Source of the DNA: JBHENC01 sp051000345
GTDB lineage: Bacteria > Acidobacteriota > Blastocatellia > Pyrinomonadales > Pyrinomonadaceae
NCBI GenBank assembly: GCA_051000345.1
Contig: JBPCOJ010000122.1
Coordinates: 1-32,733, forward strand
Length of the DNA stretch: 32,733 nucleotides
Direction of reading: 5' to 3'
Shown here piece by piece: positions 1 through 7,667 of this stretch. The notes beneath the pieces were generated by a model that did not search any database, had not been told where the DNA came from, and worked only from the letters and a program-made list of their open reading frames with translations. The position numbers and the translations under genes are program-made. How positions within the stretch are numbered: the first letter of the stretch is position 1; the number at the start of each line of letters is the position of its first letter.

Positions 1-108
1 GAAGAAGTCGAGAAAGCGGTTATCGAGGCAGTCAAACCGTATTTGAAAGATAAGCAAAAGGTGAAAAGCATAACCTGTTACAGTTGGCTACTAAACACAC
101 CTACTTAA
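1..108 (+). CDS. C-terminal tail of an upstream gene (partial)
   Basis: An open frame runs from the first base to a TAA at 106-108. It encodes 35 residues beginning EEVEKAVIEAVKPYLKDKQK, a charged helix-like stretch, and ending LLNTPT. The other two forward frames close within about 50 bases. The family cannot be recognised from so short a tail. The frame could be a chance open frame, though its Glu/Lys/Ala composition looks coding. It ends 81 bases before the Yip1-type gene on the same strand. Confidence 0.35.
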   Translation, partial: EEVEKAVIEAVKPYLKDKQKVKSITCYSWLLNTPT

Positions 109-189
109 ATGGTTTCGGTATTATACAAAGCAAAAGCGTTGAGTCGCTTTCCACTCGTCCGACAACTCCACCTGAATGAGGTCTACTCG

Positions 190-969
190 ATGAGCGAACA
201 AAACTTTCAAGTTCCCACGAACATGAACGTCGCCGTACCCGGTCAAACCGATGCTGCGACGATGTCCACGCCGGAAACCTTAATGAGTATTTTCTTTGAA
301 CCGGAACGCACGTTTGAAGCGTTGCGCGCGCGCCCGCGTTTTCTCGTCGCGGCACTGATTACGCTTGTGCTGACGATGCTTGTCACCATCGCGCTGTTTC
401 AGAAAGTCGATTTCGATCAGTTCCTGCGCGAGCGTATCAGCGAATCGGCGAACGGCCAGCCGCTAACCGCCGAGCAACTGGATCAAAGAGTAAAGATCGG
501 CAAGATCATCACCTACGTTGCGCCGCCGATTTTTATCGCGGTTATCTTCGCAGGTGGCGCTGCGTTGTATCTGCTCGGCGTGATGGCGATGGGCGGAAAG
601 ATAACCTTCAAGCAGGCGTTGTCCGTATGGGCTTATTCCAGCTTCGCGCCGGGCGTGCTGGCAACTATTATCAGTTTGCTGTTGCTGTTTTTGCGACCCG
701 CTGATGCGATTGATTTAGCGAAGCCGGGCGGCGGATTGCTCGTGACAAATCCGGGCGCGTTTATGTCATCAGGCACATCTCCGGCGCTCGTCGCGGCGCT
801 CAGTTCGCTTGATTTATTCGCTTTTTACGGAATTTTCTTGGCGGCGATAGGCCTGCGCAAAGTCGGGAAGCTATCGAACGGGTCGGCATGGGCAATCGTC
901 ATTTCTTTCTGGCTGTGCAGCGTCGTAGGGAAAATTGCATGGGCTGCGTTGTTCGGCAAAGCGTCCTAA
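190..969 (+). CDS. Yip1-family integral membrane protein
   Basis: The 259-residue product has a short hydrophilic N-terminus followed by four or five membrane segments at roughly residues 50-70, 110-140, 155-185, 210-230 and 235-255. This matches the bacterial Yip1 (YIP1 domain) layout, including the N-terminal 'FFEPERTFEALRARPRF' stretch typical of these proteins. The ATG at 190 is chosen because GAGG lies 8 bases upstream. An upstream ATG at 109 is in frame but has no ribosome binding site and would add a basic leader. Bacterial Yip1 proteins have no firmly established function. The gene is convergent with the permease array, with a 73-base gap and no clear terminator. Confidence 0.8.
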   Translation: MSEQNFQVPTNMNVAVPGQTDAATMSTPETLMSIFFEPERTFEALRARPRFLVAALITLVLTMLVTIALFQKVDFDQFLRERISESANGQPLTAEQLDQRVKIGKIITYVAPPIFIAVIFAGGAALYLLGVMAMGGKITFKQALSVWAYSSFAPGVLATIISLLLLFLRPADAIDLAKPGGGLLVTNPGAFMSSGTSPALVAALSSLDLFAFYGIFLAAIGLRKVGKLSNGSAWAIVISFWLCSVVGKIAWAALFGKAS

Positions 970-1042
970 TTACGCACTGTCGTTCGAGCGAGAACCGACA
1001 ACGAAAAGTAAATAGCCGCGCGTCTTTGTCTTACACTGAAGC

Positions 1043-2299
1043 TTACTCGTATCGGAGAGCTTCAATCGGATCAATGCGCGCGGCTTTCCATGCAGGCCAC
1101 AAACCGAAGATCAAGCCGATGCCGACGCTGGCGACGAAGCCGCCGATGGGCGCCCAGAGCGGAACATACGACGGCACGAAGAGTCTTATCAAAAGCGTTG
1201 TTGCCCAACCGACAAGCAAGCCGATTAATCCGCCGACGCCCGTCAACGTCATCGCTTCGATAAGGAATTGCCACAGAATATCCGCGCGCTTGGCTCCGAT
1301 GGCCTTGCGTATGCCAATCTCCCTTGTTCGCTCTGTCACGGAGACGAGCATGATATTCATCACGCCGATGCCGCCGACCATCAAGCCGACGGAAGAGATG
1401 ACGACCATGGCGATGGCGACGCCCGACAGAATCGAACGGAAACTAGAGATGGCGGATTCGGCGGTGGTGACGCCGAAATTGTTCGGCTTGTCGAACGGCA
1501 CTTGGCGGCGCACGCGCAAAGTGTCCGTTACTTGATCCTGCGCTTCCTGCATCATGCCTGCGCGCGCGACGGCGAGAATCGTTACATCGTCGGCGTTCGG
1601 TTTCAATTTTTTGGCGACATTGTAAGGAATGTGCATGGTGTTGTTTTGATCGTTGTTGCCGCCGCCGCCGCCGAATTGCTCGCGCTTTTCCAGCACGCCG
1701 ATTACGCGAAATTCGTTGCCGCCGATGTCGATCTTTTGTTCGAGCGGCGAGCCGTAAGGAAAAAAGTTGTCGGCGACGCTCGAACCGATCACGCACACTT
1801 GCTCGTTGGTGTCATTCTCGAACTGCGAAAAAAAGCGGCCTTCGCTGATGTTCTCGATTCCGGCGCGCTCGTATTCCGGCAATGTCCCGTCTAGGTTAAT
1901 CGCCGAAGACGTTTTACCGTTCGCCGTGACCAGCAGTTTTCTGCCGAAGAAGCTATTGGTGATGTCTAAAAACGGCACGCTCAATTCGACGGCAGGAAGC
2001 CGTGTGAGCGCAATCGCGTCATCGTACGTCAGCTCTTTGCGCATACGCTCTTCGCGCGATCTGCGCCCGACGTGTATGCCCGCCTCGAACTTGCTGATGA
2101 TAATCGAGCGCGTGCCGAATGATTCAATCTCCTTTGTCACCGCGAGGTCAATGCCGCTGATAATCGAAGCGATAGTCATCACCGTCCACACGCCGATGAC
2201 GACGCCGATGACCGTTAAAAACGAACGCAGTTTATTCGCGCGCAAAGTCGAGAGCGCCATTCGCAGGTTTTCGTAAATATCGTTGCGAAGCAATTGCAT
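1043..2299 (-). CDS. MacB-type ABC transporter permease (fifth of the array)
   Basis: This 418-residue permease has one N-terminal membrane helix (about residues 22-47), a periplasmic MacB_PCD-like domain (about 48-270) and a C-terminal FtsX domain with three helices (about 290-410). The conserved VMNIMLVSVTERTREIGIRK block and the closing DPIEALRYE are present. It has no ATPase domain and would need a separate one, most likely that at 9008-9838. Its last 130 or so residues are nearly identical to the permease at 3838-5085, while the periplasmic domains differ much more. The ATG at 2299 is preceded by pyrimidine-rich repeat DNA instead of a Shine-Dalgarno sequence. The homologous permease has AAGGTG at the equivalent place. 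Confidence 0.93.
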   Translation of the reverse strand: MQLLRNDIYENLRMALSTLRANKLRSFLTVIGVVIGVWTVMTIASIISGIDLAVTKEIESFGTRSIIISKFEAGIHVGRRSREERMRKELTYDDAIALTRLPAVELSVPFLDITNSFFGRKLLVTANGKTSSAINLDGTLPEYERAGIENISEGRFFSQFENDTNEQVCVIGSSVADNFFPYGSPLEQKIDIGGNEFRVIGVLEKREQFGGGGGNNDQNNTMHIPYNVAKKLKPNADDVTILAVARAGMMQEAQDQVTDTLRVRRQVPFDKPNNFGVTTAESAISSFRSILSGVAIAMVVISSVGLMVGGIGVMNIMLVSVTERTREIGIRKAIGAKRADILWQFLIEAMTLTGVGGLIGLLVGWATTLLIRLFVPSYVPLWAPIGGFVASVGIGLIFGLWPAWKAARIDPIEALRYE

Positions 2300-2305
2300 A
2301 AAGAT

Positions 2306-2400
2306 AGTAGTCAGGAGACAGAAGTCAGGAGACAGAATAAGAACAGGAAAACGTGTGTTATGAACATGGGCGCGGCTATCGTCGCTTCTCCAGACTTCCG
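2306..2400. repeat. Heptamer-repeat element A (right arm degenerate)
   Basis: The left arm (2306-2341) is a run of 7-base units of type AGTCAGG/AGACAGA ending in CAGAATAAG. A core at about 2359-2388 reads TATGAACATGGGCGCGGCTA and continues TCGTCGCTTCT. The right arm is only a stub (CCAGACTTCCG). The element fills the gap between the stop of one permease (2404) and the start of the next (2299). Its core resembles that of the element at 14278-14403. Confidence 0.7.
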
Positions 2401-2403
2401 TTA

Positions 2404-3642
2404 TTAATCCGCCCTGAGCGCTTCAATCGGATCGAGGCGCGCCGCCTGCCATGCAGGAATAATTCCTGCCAGCACGCCGATGACGCCGGAGATGCCGACG
2501 GCGACGATGACGGCAATTGTCGAAAGGTACGTCGGGAAAAAGACGGCGGTCAGCACGCGCCCGATAATCCATGCGAAGACTACGCCGAGCGTGCCTCCTA
2601 TGGCTGAGAGAGTGACCGCTTCGACGAGAAATTGTTTGAGTATGTCGGAACGCCGAGCGCCCAAAGATTTCCTGATGCCGATCTCTTTTGTGCGTTCGGT
2701 GACGGACACCAGCATGATATTCATAATGACGATGCCGCCGACTAGCAGCGCGATGGCTGGCACGGCGATGGCGACGATAGAGATTGTACCGAAAAGCCGG
2801 TCACGCAGTCCTGTAATCGCGTCCGGCGTGATGATGGCGAAGTTGTCTTTGTCTTTAGCGGGAAGGCGTCGGCGCGCGCGCATTAATTGTCTTGTTTCTT
2901 CAACCGCATCATTGAACAGTTCATCTGATTTCGCTGTTGCGAGAAAGTAAAGGCCGCGCCTGCCCGTCAATCCGCCGAAATTGCTCGCGTAAGTTTTCAG
3001 CGGGATCGTAATGTAATTGTCCTGCGGAATGCCTAGCACCGTGCCTTTGGCGACGGCGACGCCGAGCACGCGGTACGGAATGCCGCCGACGCTGACTTCC
3101 TGATTAAGCGCGCTGGTGGTGGGAAATAATTTCGTGGCGACATCCGCGCCGAGAAATGCGACGCGCGCCGCCGAATCGTTTTCCGAAGCGGTGAAAAAAC
3201 GCCCGTCGGCAATTTCCACGTTGCGGATTTCGGCGACGTTCGGCGTTTGACCGTCAACCGAAACATCTTCGAGTATCTCCGAGCCGCGTTTAATTTGCGT
3301 CGGCGTCCCACGCGCGCCCGCGCCGAGTTGGTCGATCAGGGTTGTGCGCGCGCGCAAGTATTCGTAATCGTCGAGCGTCAATTCCTTATTGCGTCTGGTG
3401 GCCGCCGCAATCGTGTCCGTGTCCTTGAAATCCTCGAACGGATTGAAACGCTGGACGTTAAATGATTTCGAGCCGATGCCCGCGATTTTTTCGTCAACGT
3501 AAACATTAAAGCCCTGAATCAAAGACACGACGACGACCACCGCCGTGACGCCAATAATCATGCCTAAAAGCGTCAGCACCGAACGCAGCTTGTGCGCCCA
3601 CACAGCCGACAGCGCGAGTTTGAGAGTCTCTATGAATTTCAC
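2404..3642 (-). CDS. MacB-type ABC transporter permease (fourth of the array)
   Basis: The 412-residue product has the same layout as its neighbours: an N-terminal helix (residues 22-45), a MacB_PCD-like periplasmic domain and an FtsX domain with VMNIMLVSVTERTKEIGIRK, ending DPIEALRAD. The start is GTG at 3642 (MKFIETLKLALSAVWAHKLR); no good ribosome binding site is visible. The periplasmic part is divergent from the other four permeases (for example GSKSFNVQRFNPFEDFKD), suggesting its own substrate or partner. Repeat elements flank the gene on both sides, so its translation probably depends on the local RNA structure. Assignment to the family is firm; the substrate is unknown. Confidence 0.92.
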   Translation of the reverse strand: MKFIETLKLALSAVWAHKLRSVLTLLGMIIGVTAVVVVVSLIQGFNVYVDEKIAGIGSKSFNVQRFNPFEDFKDTDTIAAATRRNKELTLDDYEYLRARTTLIDQLGAGARGTPTQIKRGSEILEDVSVDGQTPNVAEIRNVEIADGRFFTASENDSAARVAFLGADVATKLFPTTSALNQEVSVGGIPYRVLGVAVAKGTVLGIPQDNYITIPLKTYASNFGGLTGRRGLYFLATAKSDELFNDAVEETRQLMRARRRLPAKDKDNFAIITPDAITGLRDRLFGTISIVAIAVPAIALLVGGIVIMNIMLVSVTERTKEIGIRKSLGARRSDILKQFLVEAVTLSAIGGTLGVVFAWIIGRVLTAVFFPTYLSTIAVIVAVGISGVIGVLAGIIPAWQAARLDPIEALRAD

Positions 3643-3687
3643 GATTGTTTAGTACGTTTCAATAGGCAGTTTGGTTGCAAGATGCAA

Positions 3688-3826
<139 letters not shown>

Positions 3827-3837
3827 AATACTTGATT

Positions 3838-5085
3838 TTACTCATAACGTAAAGCTTCGATGGGATCGAGGCGCGCGGCCTTCCATGCAGGCCACAATCC
3901 GAAAACAAGGCCGATGCCGACGCTTGCGACGAAGCCCGCGATGGGCGCCCAGATGGGAACATACGACGGAATAAACATGCGTATCAGCATTGTCGTCGCC
4001 CAGCCGAACAGCAAGCCGATGAGTCCGCCGACGCCCGTCAACGTCATCGCTTCGATCAGGAATTGCCACAGAATATCCGCGCGCTTGGCTCCGATGGCTT
4101 TGCGTATGCCGATCTCCCTTGTTCGCTCTGTCACGGAGACGAGCATGATGTTCATCACGCCGATGCCGCCGACCATCAAACCGACGGATGAAATTGCAAT
4201 CATCGCAATGGCAACGCCGAAGGTTATGTCGCGGAAATTACTAATGATCGAATCAGCCGTCGTCAAGCTAAAATTGTTCGGTTGATCGAATGGCACGCGG
4301 CGGCGCACGCGCATCAAGTCCGCAATCTGATCCTTCGCTTCGTTGATCTGTCCGGCGCGCGCGACGGCCGTGATGGTTACGTCCTTCGCGTTCGGCCTGA
4401 ACTTGCGCGCGACGCCGAGCGGCATAAATATAATGTCGTTATCGTTGCCGCCGCCGAATAATTGCTCGCGTGGCAGAAGGTCGCCGATCACGCGAAATTC
4501 GCGCCCGCCGATTTGAATAGTATGTCCGACGGGCGAACCGTAAGGGAAAAAGTTTTCCGCGACGCTCGAACCGACGATGCAAACTTCCTGATTCGTTTCA
4601 TTCTCGAACGACGTGAAAAAACGCCCGCGATTCATTTTGCGGATGCCCGCGACTTCGTAGCCCGGCAGCGTGCCTTCGAGGTTTATCGCCGCAGACGTTT
4701 TGCCGCCGTTCGTCACGAGAATCTTTTTGCCGAACGGATCGTTAGAGATGTCTAGGAAAAAGTCGGCGACTTCGACGGCGGGCAATCCCTTAATCGCCAG
4801 CGCATCTTCGAGCGTCAAGTCTTTGCGCATACGCTCCTCACGCGTCAGCGCGCCGGTGCGAATGCCTATGTCAAACTTCGAGACGAAAATCGAGCGCGTT
4901 CCCAGAGACTCGATCTCTTTTTCAACCGCTACATCAATGCCGCTGATAATGGAAGCAATCGCCATCACCGTCCAGACGCCGATGACGACGCCGATGACCG
5001 TGAGAAACGAACGCAGTTTATTGGCGCGCAAAGTCGAGAGCGCCATCTTCAGGTTTTCTAAAATGTCGCCGCGCAGGAGACGCAT
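3838..5085 (-). CDS. MacB-type ABC transporter permease (third of the array)
   Basis: This 415-residue permease has an N-terminal helix (about 22-47), a periplasmic MacB_PCD-like domain and a C-terminal FtsX domain with three helices and VMNIMLVSVTERTREIGIRK. The ATG at 5085 has AAGGTG about 6 bases upstream, a clear ribosome binding site. It is the closest paralogue of the permease at 1043-2299: the first 50 and last 130 residues are almost the same, while the region between has drifted. The pair looks like a tandem duplication with the permease at 2404-3642 between them. It follows the permease at 5158 by 72 bases and is probably cotranscribed with it. Confidence 0.93.
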   Translation of the reverse strand: MRLLRGDILENLKMALSTLRANKLRSFLTVIGVVIGVWTVMAIASIISGIDVAVEKEIESLGTRSIFVSKFDIGIRTGALTREERMRKDLTLEDALAIKGLPAVEVADFFLDISNDPFGKKILVTNGGKTSAAINLEGTLPGYEVAGIRKMNRGRFFTSFENETNQEVCIVGSSVAENFFPYGSPVGHTIQIGGREFRVIGDLLPREQLFGGGNDNDIIFMPLGVARKFRPNAKDVTITAVARAGQINEAKDQIADLMRVRRRVPFDQPNNFSLTTADSIISNFRDITFGVAIAMIAISSVGLMVGGIGVMNIMLVSVTERTREIGIRKAIGAKRADILWQFLIEAMTLTGVGGLIGLLFGWATTMLIRMFIPSYVPIWAPIAGFVASVGIGLVFGLWPAWKAARLDPIEALRYE

Positions 5086-5157
5086 GATTGCACCTTGTCG
5101 AGATGCCTTCTTGTACGAACGATGTACGCTAACTGTTTCGTTTGCCGGAAATAAAAT

Positions 5158-6399
5158 CTATTCGTAGCGCAAGGCTTCAATCGGATCGAGCCGCGCCGCC
5201 TTCCACGCAGGCCACAGCCCGAAAATAATTCCGACGCCCGCCGAAATGCCTATCCCGACGAGAATCGCCCACAGCGGCACGTAGGCCGGAAGCGGCGAGT
5301 ATTTGTTCATCAAAATGCTCGCTATTTCGCCGACGATGAGTCCGGCAAATCCGCCGATAGCCGTCAGCGCAACGGCTTCGATCAAAAACTGCGAAAGGAT
5401 ATTGCCGCGCGTCGCGCCGACGGCCTTGCGTATGCCGATTTCCTTTGTGCGCTCCGTCACGGACACCAGCATAATGTTCATCACGCCGATGCCGCCGATC
5501 ATCAACGCGACAAAGGAAATCGCCGTCAGCACAAGCGCGGTTGCGCCCGTCAGTTGATTGTAAATATCCAGAAGCGAATCCTGCGTCGAGATGCCGAAGT
5601 TAAGCGGCGCGCCACGAGGAAGGCGGCGACGGCGGCGCAGTATGTCGGTGATTTCTTCGATAGCAGGCTTGACGAAGGCGCGTGACTTCGGGCGCACGAT
5701 AATGACAAAGACGACTTCCGGGAACGGGTAATCGGGATAGTATTTCTCGAAGGTTCCGAGCGGAATAAAAATCGAATTATCTCTCGATTGACCGAACACA
5801 TTGCCGAGCGTTTCCATCACGCCGATGACGCGAAACGGATTGCCGTTCAGCCGTATCTCTTTATCGAGCGGCTCCTCGAACGGAAACAAAGTGTGCGCGA
5901 CATCTTGGCCGATCACGCATACGTTCGAGCGCTCCCTGACATCCATTTCGCTGAGGAAGCGTCCACGCGCGACGTATTGCGCCTGCGTAAATTCGTAATG
6001 CGAATTCGTGCCGAAGAGAATTGGCGTGTCCGATTGCTTATCCGCGTAACGCACCGAAGTAGAGATTTTGCGTCCCAAAGGCGTCACGTCCGCGATAGAC
6101 GGCGCTTCATTGAGTATCGCGTCGGCATCTTCGATTGTCAGATTCTTGCGATGAATCTGCTCGCCCGACGGCGGCTTGCCGAAGCTCGCATCGAACTTCG
6201 TCACCCAGATCGCATTCGATCCCAAGCCTTCAATCTGATCGGCGAACGCGCGGTTCAAGCCCTGTATAATCGACACCATAAAGATGACAGTGATGACGCC
6301 GACGCTCACGCCCAAAATCGTCAGCGACGAACGCAGCTTGTTCGCCCTGATCGTATCGACGGCCATCGCCGCCGATTCTCTTACGTCATCGAAAGTCAT
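5158..6399 (-). CDS. MacB-type ABC transporter permease (second of the array)
   Basis: The 413-residue product starts MTFDDVRESAAMAVDTIRAN and has the MacB-like order: helix, periplasmic domain, FtsX domain with VMNIMLVSVTERTKEIGIRK, then DPIEALRYE. Its first 80 or so bases are repeated, diverged, at 7057-7138 beyond the uma2 gene, so this gene was once continuous with, or duplicated from, the upstream part of the array. Its upstream neighbour uma2 is divergent, so it must have its own promoter in the 92-base gap or be read through from upstream. No strong ribosome binding site precedes the ATG at 6399. Confidence 0.93.
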   Translation of the reverse strand: MTFDDVRESAAMAVDTIRANKLRSSLTILGVSVGVITVIFMVSIIQGLNRAFADQIEGLGSNAIWVTKFDASFGKPPSGEQIHRKNLTIEDADAILNEAPSIADVTPLGRKISTSVRYADKQSDTPILFGTNSHYEFTQAQYVARGRFLSEMDVRERSNVCVIGQDVAHTLFPFEEPLDKEIRLNGNPFRVIGVMETLGNVFGQSRDNSIFIPLGTFEKYYPDYPFPEVVFVIIVRPKSRAFVKPAIEEITDILRRRRRLPRGAPLNFGISTQDSLLDIYNQLTGATALVLTAISFVALMIGGIGVMNIMLVSVTERTKEIGIRKAVGATRGNILSQFLIEAVALTAIGGFAGLIVGEIASILMNKYSPLPAYVPLWAILVGIGISAGVGIIFGLWPAWKAARLDPIEALRYE

Positions 6400-6415
6400 A
6401 AAATCAATTGTGCGG
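6333..6415. repeat. Direct repeat, copy 1 (permease 5' end)
   Basis: This stretch covers the first codons and about 16 upstream bases of the permease at 5158-6399. It matches 7057-7138 in the same orientation at roughly four bases out of five, including the 19-base block CCATCGCCGCCGATTCT-T and CACGTCATC/TACGTCATC followed by GAAAGTCATAAAA. The two copies flank the uma2 gene. Confidence 0.8.
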
Positions 6416-6491
6416 CGCTTGCTTTCTGAATACAGTGCGCATTTATTCTACGGTGTGAGTAGAGTATCATAAGGCTCGAAAGAGGTGGCAG

Positions 6492-7043
6492 ATGAGCACA
6501 AAAACAGAAGCGACGATCAAAGAGCTATATGATGTGCCCGAACACAAAAAGGCGGAAATCGTCGATGGAGAGATGTTCTTAATGTCGCCTACGGGAAAAA
6601 AGCCTAACCGCGCGGGTTTCAAAATTTCTTTGCGCTTGTATGAATATGAATCGAGCACCGGCAGCGGCATCGCCGTCACCGACAACGCAGGCTTTAGCGT
6701 CAACTTGCCGCGCCGCAAATCCTTCAGTCCCAACGCAGCCTTTTATACAGGCAAAGACACGGGCATGAAATTCTTTGAAGGAGCGCCGGTGTTTGCCGCC
6801 GAAGTGCGTAGCGAGAACGATTACGGGACGGCGGCAGAGCGTCAAATCAAAGAAAAGATCGCAGACTATTTTGCTGCCGGAACAATGATCGTGTGGGACG
6901 TGGATTTACTCGGAGAAGATGTCGTCCGCGTTTACCGAAAAGATAATCCTGAACATCCAAACGTCTACCGTCGCGGACAAATAGCCGAAGCCGAACCAGC
7001 CGTTCCCGGTTGGACGATGGCGGTTGATGACTTATTCCACTAA
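6492..7043 (+). CDS. Uma2-family putative endonuclease
   Basis: The 183-residue protein has the Uma2 (DUF820) fold signature of the PD-(D/E)XK nuclease superfamily. It has an early EIVDGEMFLMSPTGKKPNR segment and a probable acidic site at FAAEVRSEND (about residues 100-109). AERQIKEKIADYFAAG follows, with the lysine expected in the conserved helix, then the WDVDL strand. Length is normal for the family. GAGGTG lies just upstream of the ATG. It is the only plus-strand gene inside the minus-strand permease array and is flanked by diverged direct repeats, so it looks inserted. Uma2 proteins are widespread in several phyla, but their biological role is unproven. Confidence 0.87.
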   Translation: MSTKTEATIKELYDVPEHKKAEIVDGEMFLMSPTGKKPNRAGFKISLRLYEYESSTGSGIAVTDNAGFSVNLPRRKSFSPNAAFYTGKDTGMKFFEGAPVFAAEVRSENDYGTAAERQIKEKIADYFAAGTMIVWDVDLLGEDVVRVYRKDNPEHPNVYRRGQIAEAEPAVPGWTMAVDDLFH

Positions 7044-7123
7044 TACCGCGCGGAGCAAAGCTTGTTCGCCCGCATCGTAGCAACAGCCATCGCCGCCGAT
7101 TCTTTCACGTCATCGAAAGTCAT
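7040..7123 (-). pseudogene. Relic of a MacB-type permease 5' end
   Basis: Read on the minus strand, the sequence encodes MTFDDVKESAAMAVATMRAN, then KLCSARY and a stop. This closely matches the first 22 residues of the permease at 5158-6399 and then breaks off. No other part of a permease follows; the stop lies at the end of uma2. The homology continues about 15 bases upstream of the ATG. It is a truncated duplicate or the scar of an insertion, not a working gene. Confidence 0.75.
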
Positions 7124-7138
7124 AAAAGCAACTTTACG
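7057..7138. repeat. Direct repeat, copy 2 (permease 5' end)
   Basis: This is the partner of 6333-6415, in the same orientation about 724 bases away, with uma2 between the two. It contains the relic permease start codon at 7123 and reaches the stop codon of the small membrane protein gene (7134-7136). Confidence 0.8.
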
Positions 7139-7382
7139 GTAAGCGAACAGAACGGCGTAGCCATGCGATAGCCATTAAAACGAAAGCGGCAATCGCAAGA
7201 TCAACGATGAGGAGCAGGATAAAGAAAAGCGGGCCTGCGATGAGCAAGCCGAGTCCCGGCAATGCGATGGTCGTGTCGCGCGCCATGATCGCCGCGACAA
7301 CCATTAACAAAGCGAAGAGAGTCTGTGCCGCGAGCACGAGCCATGCCAATGTAAGGAAAGCCATTCGCCAATTTCTGTCCAT
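7134..7382 (-). CDS. Small integral membrane protein, unknown function
   Basis: This 82-residue protein has two hydrophobic segments (about residues 8-33 and 40-72) and a basic tail (WLRRSVRLP), so it should sit in the inner membrane. The ATG at 7382 has a strong ribosome binding site, GGGAGG, about 6 bases upstream, which argues for a real gene. It lies 17 bases after the small gene at 7400-7636 and within the transporter array, and may be cotranscribed with it. No family is recognised. The role could be accessory to the transporter or unrelated. Confidence 0.6.
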   Translation of the reverse strand: MDRNWRMAFLTLAWLVLAAQTLFALLMVVAAIMARDTTIALPGLGLLIAGPLFFILLLIVDLAIAAFVLMAIAWLRRSVRLP

Positions 7383-7399
7383 CTTAACCTCCCGATAAA

Positions 7400-7636
7400 T
7401 TAGGCTGGTAGCTTCACGAGTTCGGATAAACTCTCGAAGTAACGGCGATGAGTACGCCGCAAAGTCGCTTCGGTCGCGGCCTCTAATAAAACCACCTCAT
7501 GCACTACTGCAAGGCGGTTAAGTGCGAGTTCCATTTGCAACCGGGCGTCTTCAGCCTTTCGACGCTCCGAGTCATCGAACGTCTGGAAGGTAACTATTTG
7601 CCCGCGACTACGATTGTATTCAATCAGAAAAATCAT
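7400..7636 (-). CDS. Conserved-looking small protein, unknown function
   Basis: The product is 78 residues from the ATG at 7636 (MIFLIEYNRSRGQIVTFQTF). An in-frame GTG at 7648 would add four residues. The pattern is a short beta-strand pair ('LIEYNRSRGQIVTFQTF'), a charged helix (SERRKAEDARLQMELALNRL), a strand ('HEVVLLEA') and a final helix. This resembles small uncharacterised proteins often called hypothetical; no function is assigned. It lies between the first permease and the small membrane protein. The ribosome binding site is poor for either start. Confidence 0.6.
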   Translation of the reverse strand: MIFLIEYNRSRGQIVTFQTFDDSERRKAEDARLQMELALNRLAVVHEVVLLEAATEATLRRTHRRYFESLSELVKLPA

Positions 7637-7667
7637 TTTATTTGCCACAAGAGCAGTATGTTCAAAC

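Noticed and set aside
888..1894. Overlapping plus-strand open frames (888-1535, 1268-1894)
   Set aside because: They lie antisense to the fifth permease and encode low-complexity compositions; the permease explains the codon pattern.
5788..6429. 213-residue plus-strand open frame opposite a permease
   Set aside because: It is antisense to a clear MacB-type permease, its product is Arg/His-rich as expected of a shadow frame in GC-rich DNA, and no family is recognisable.
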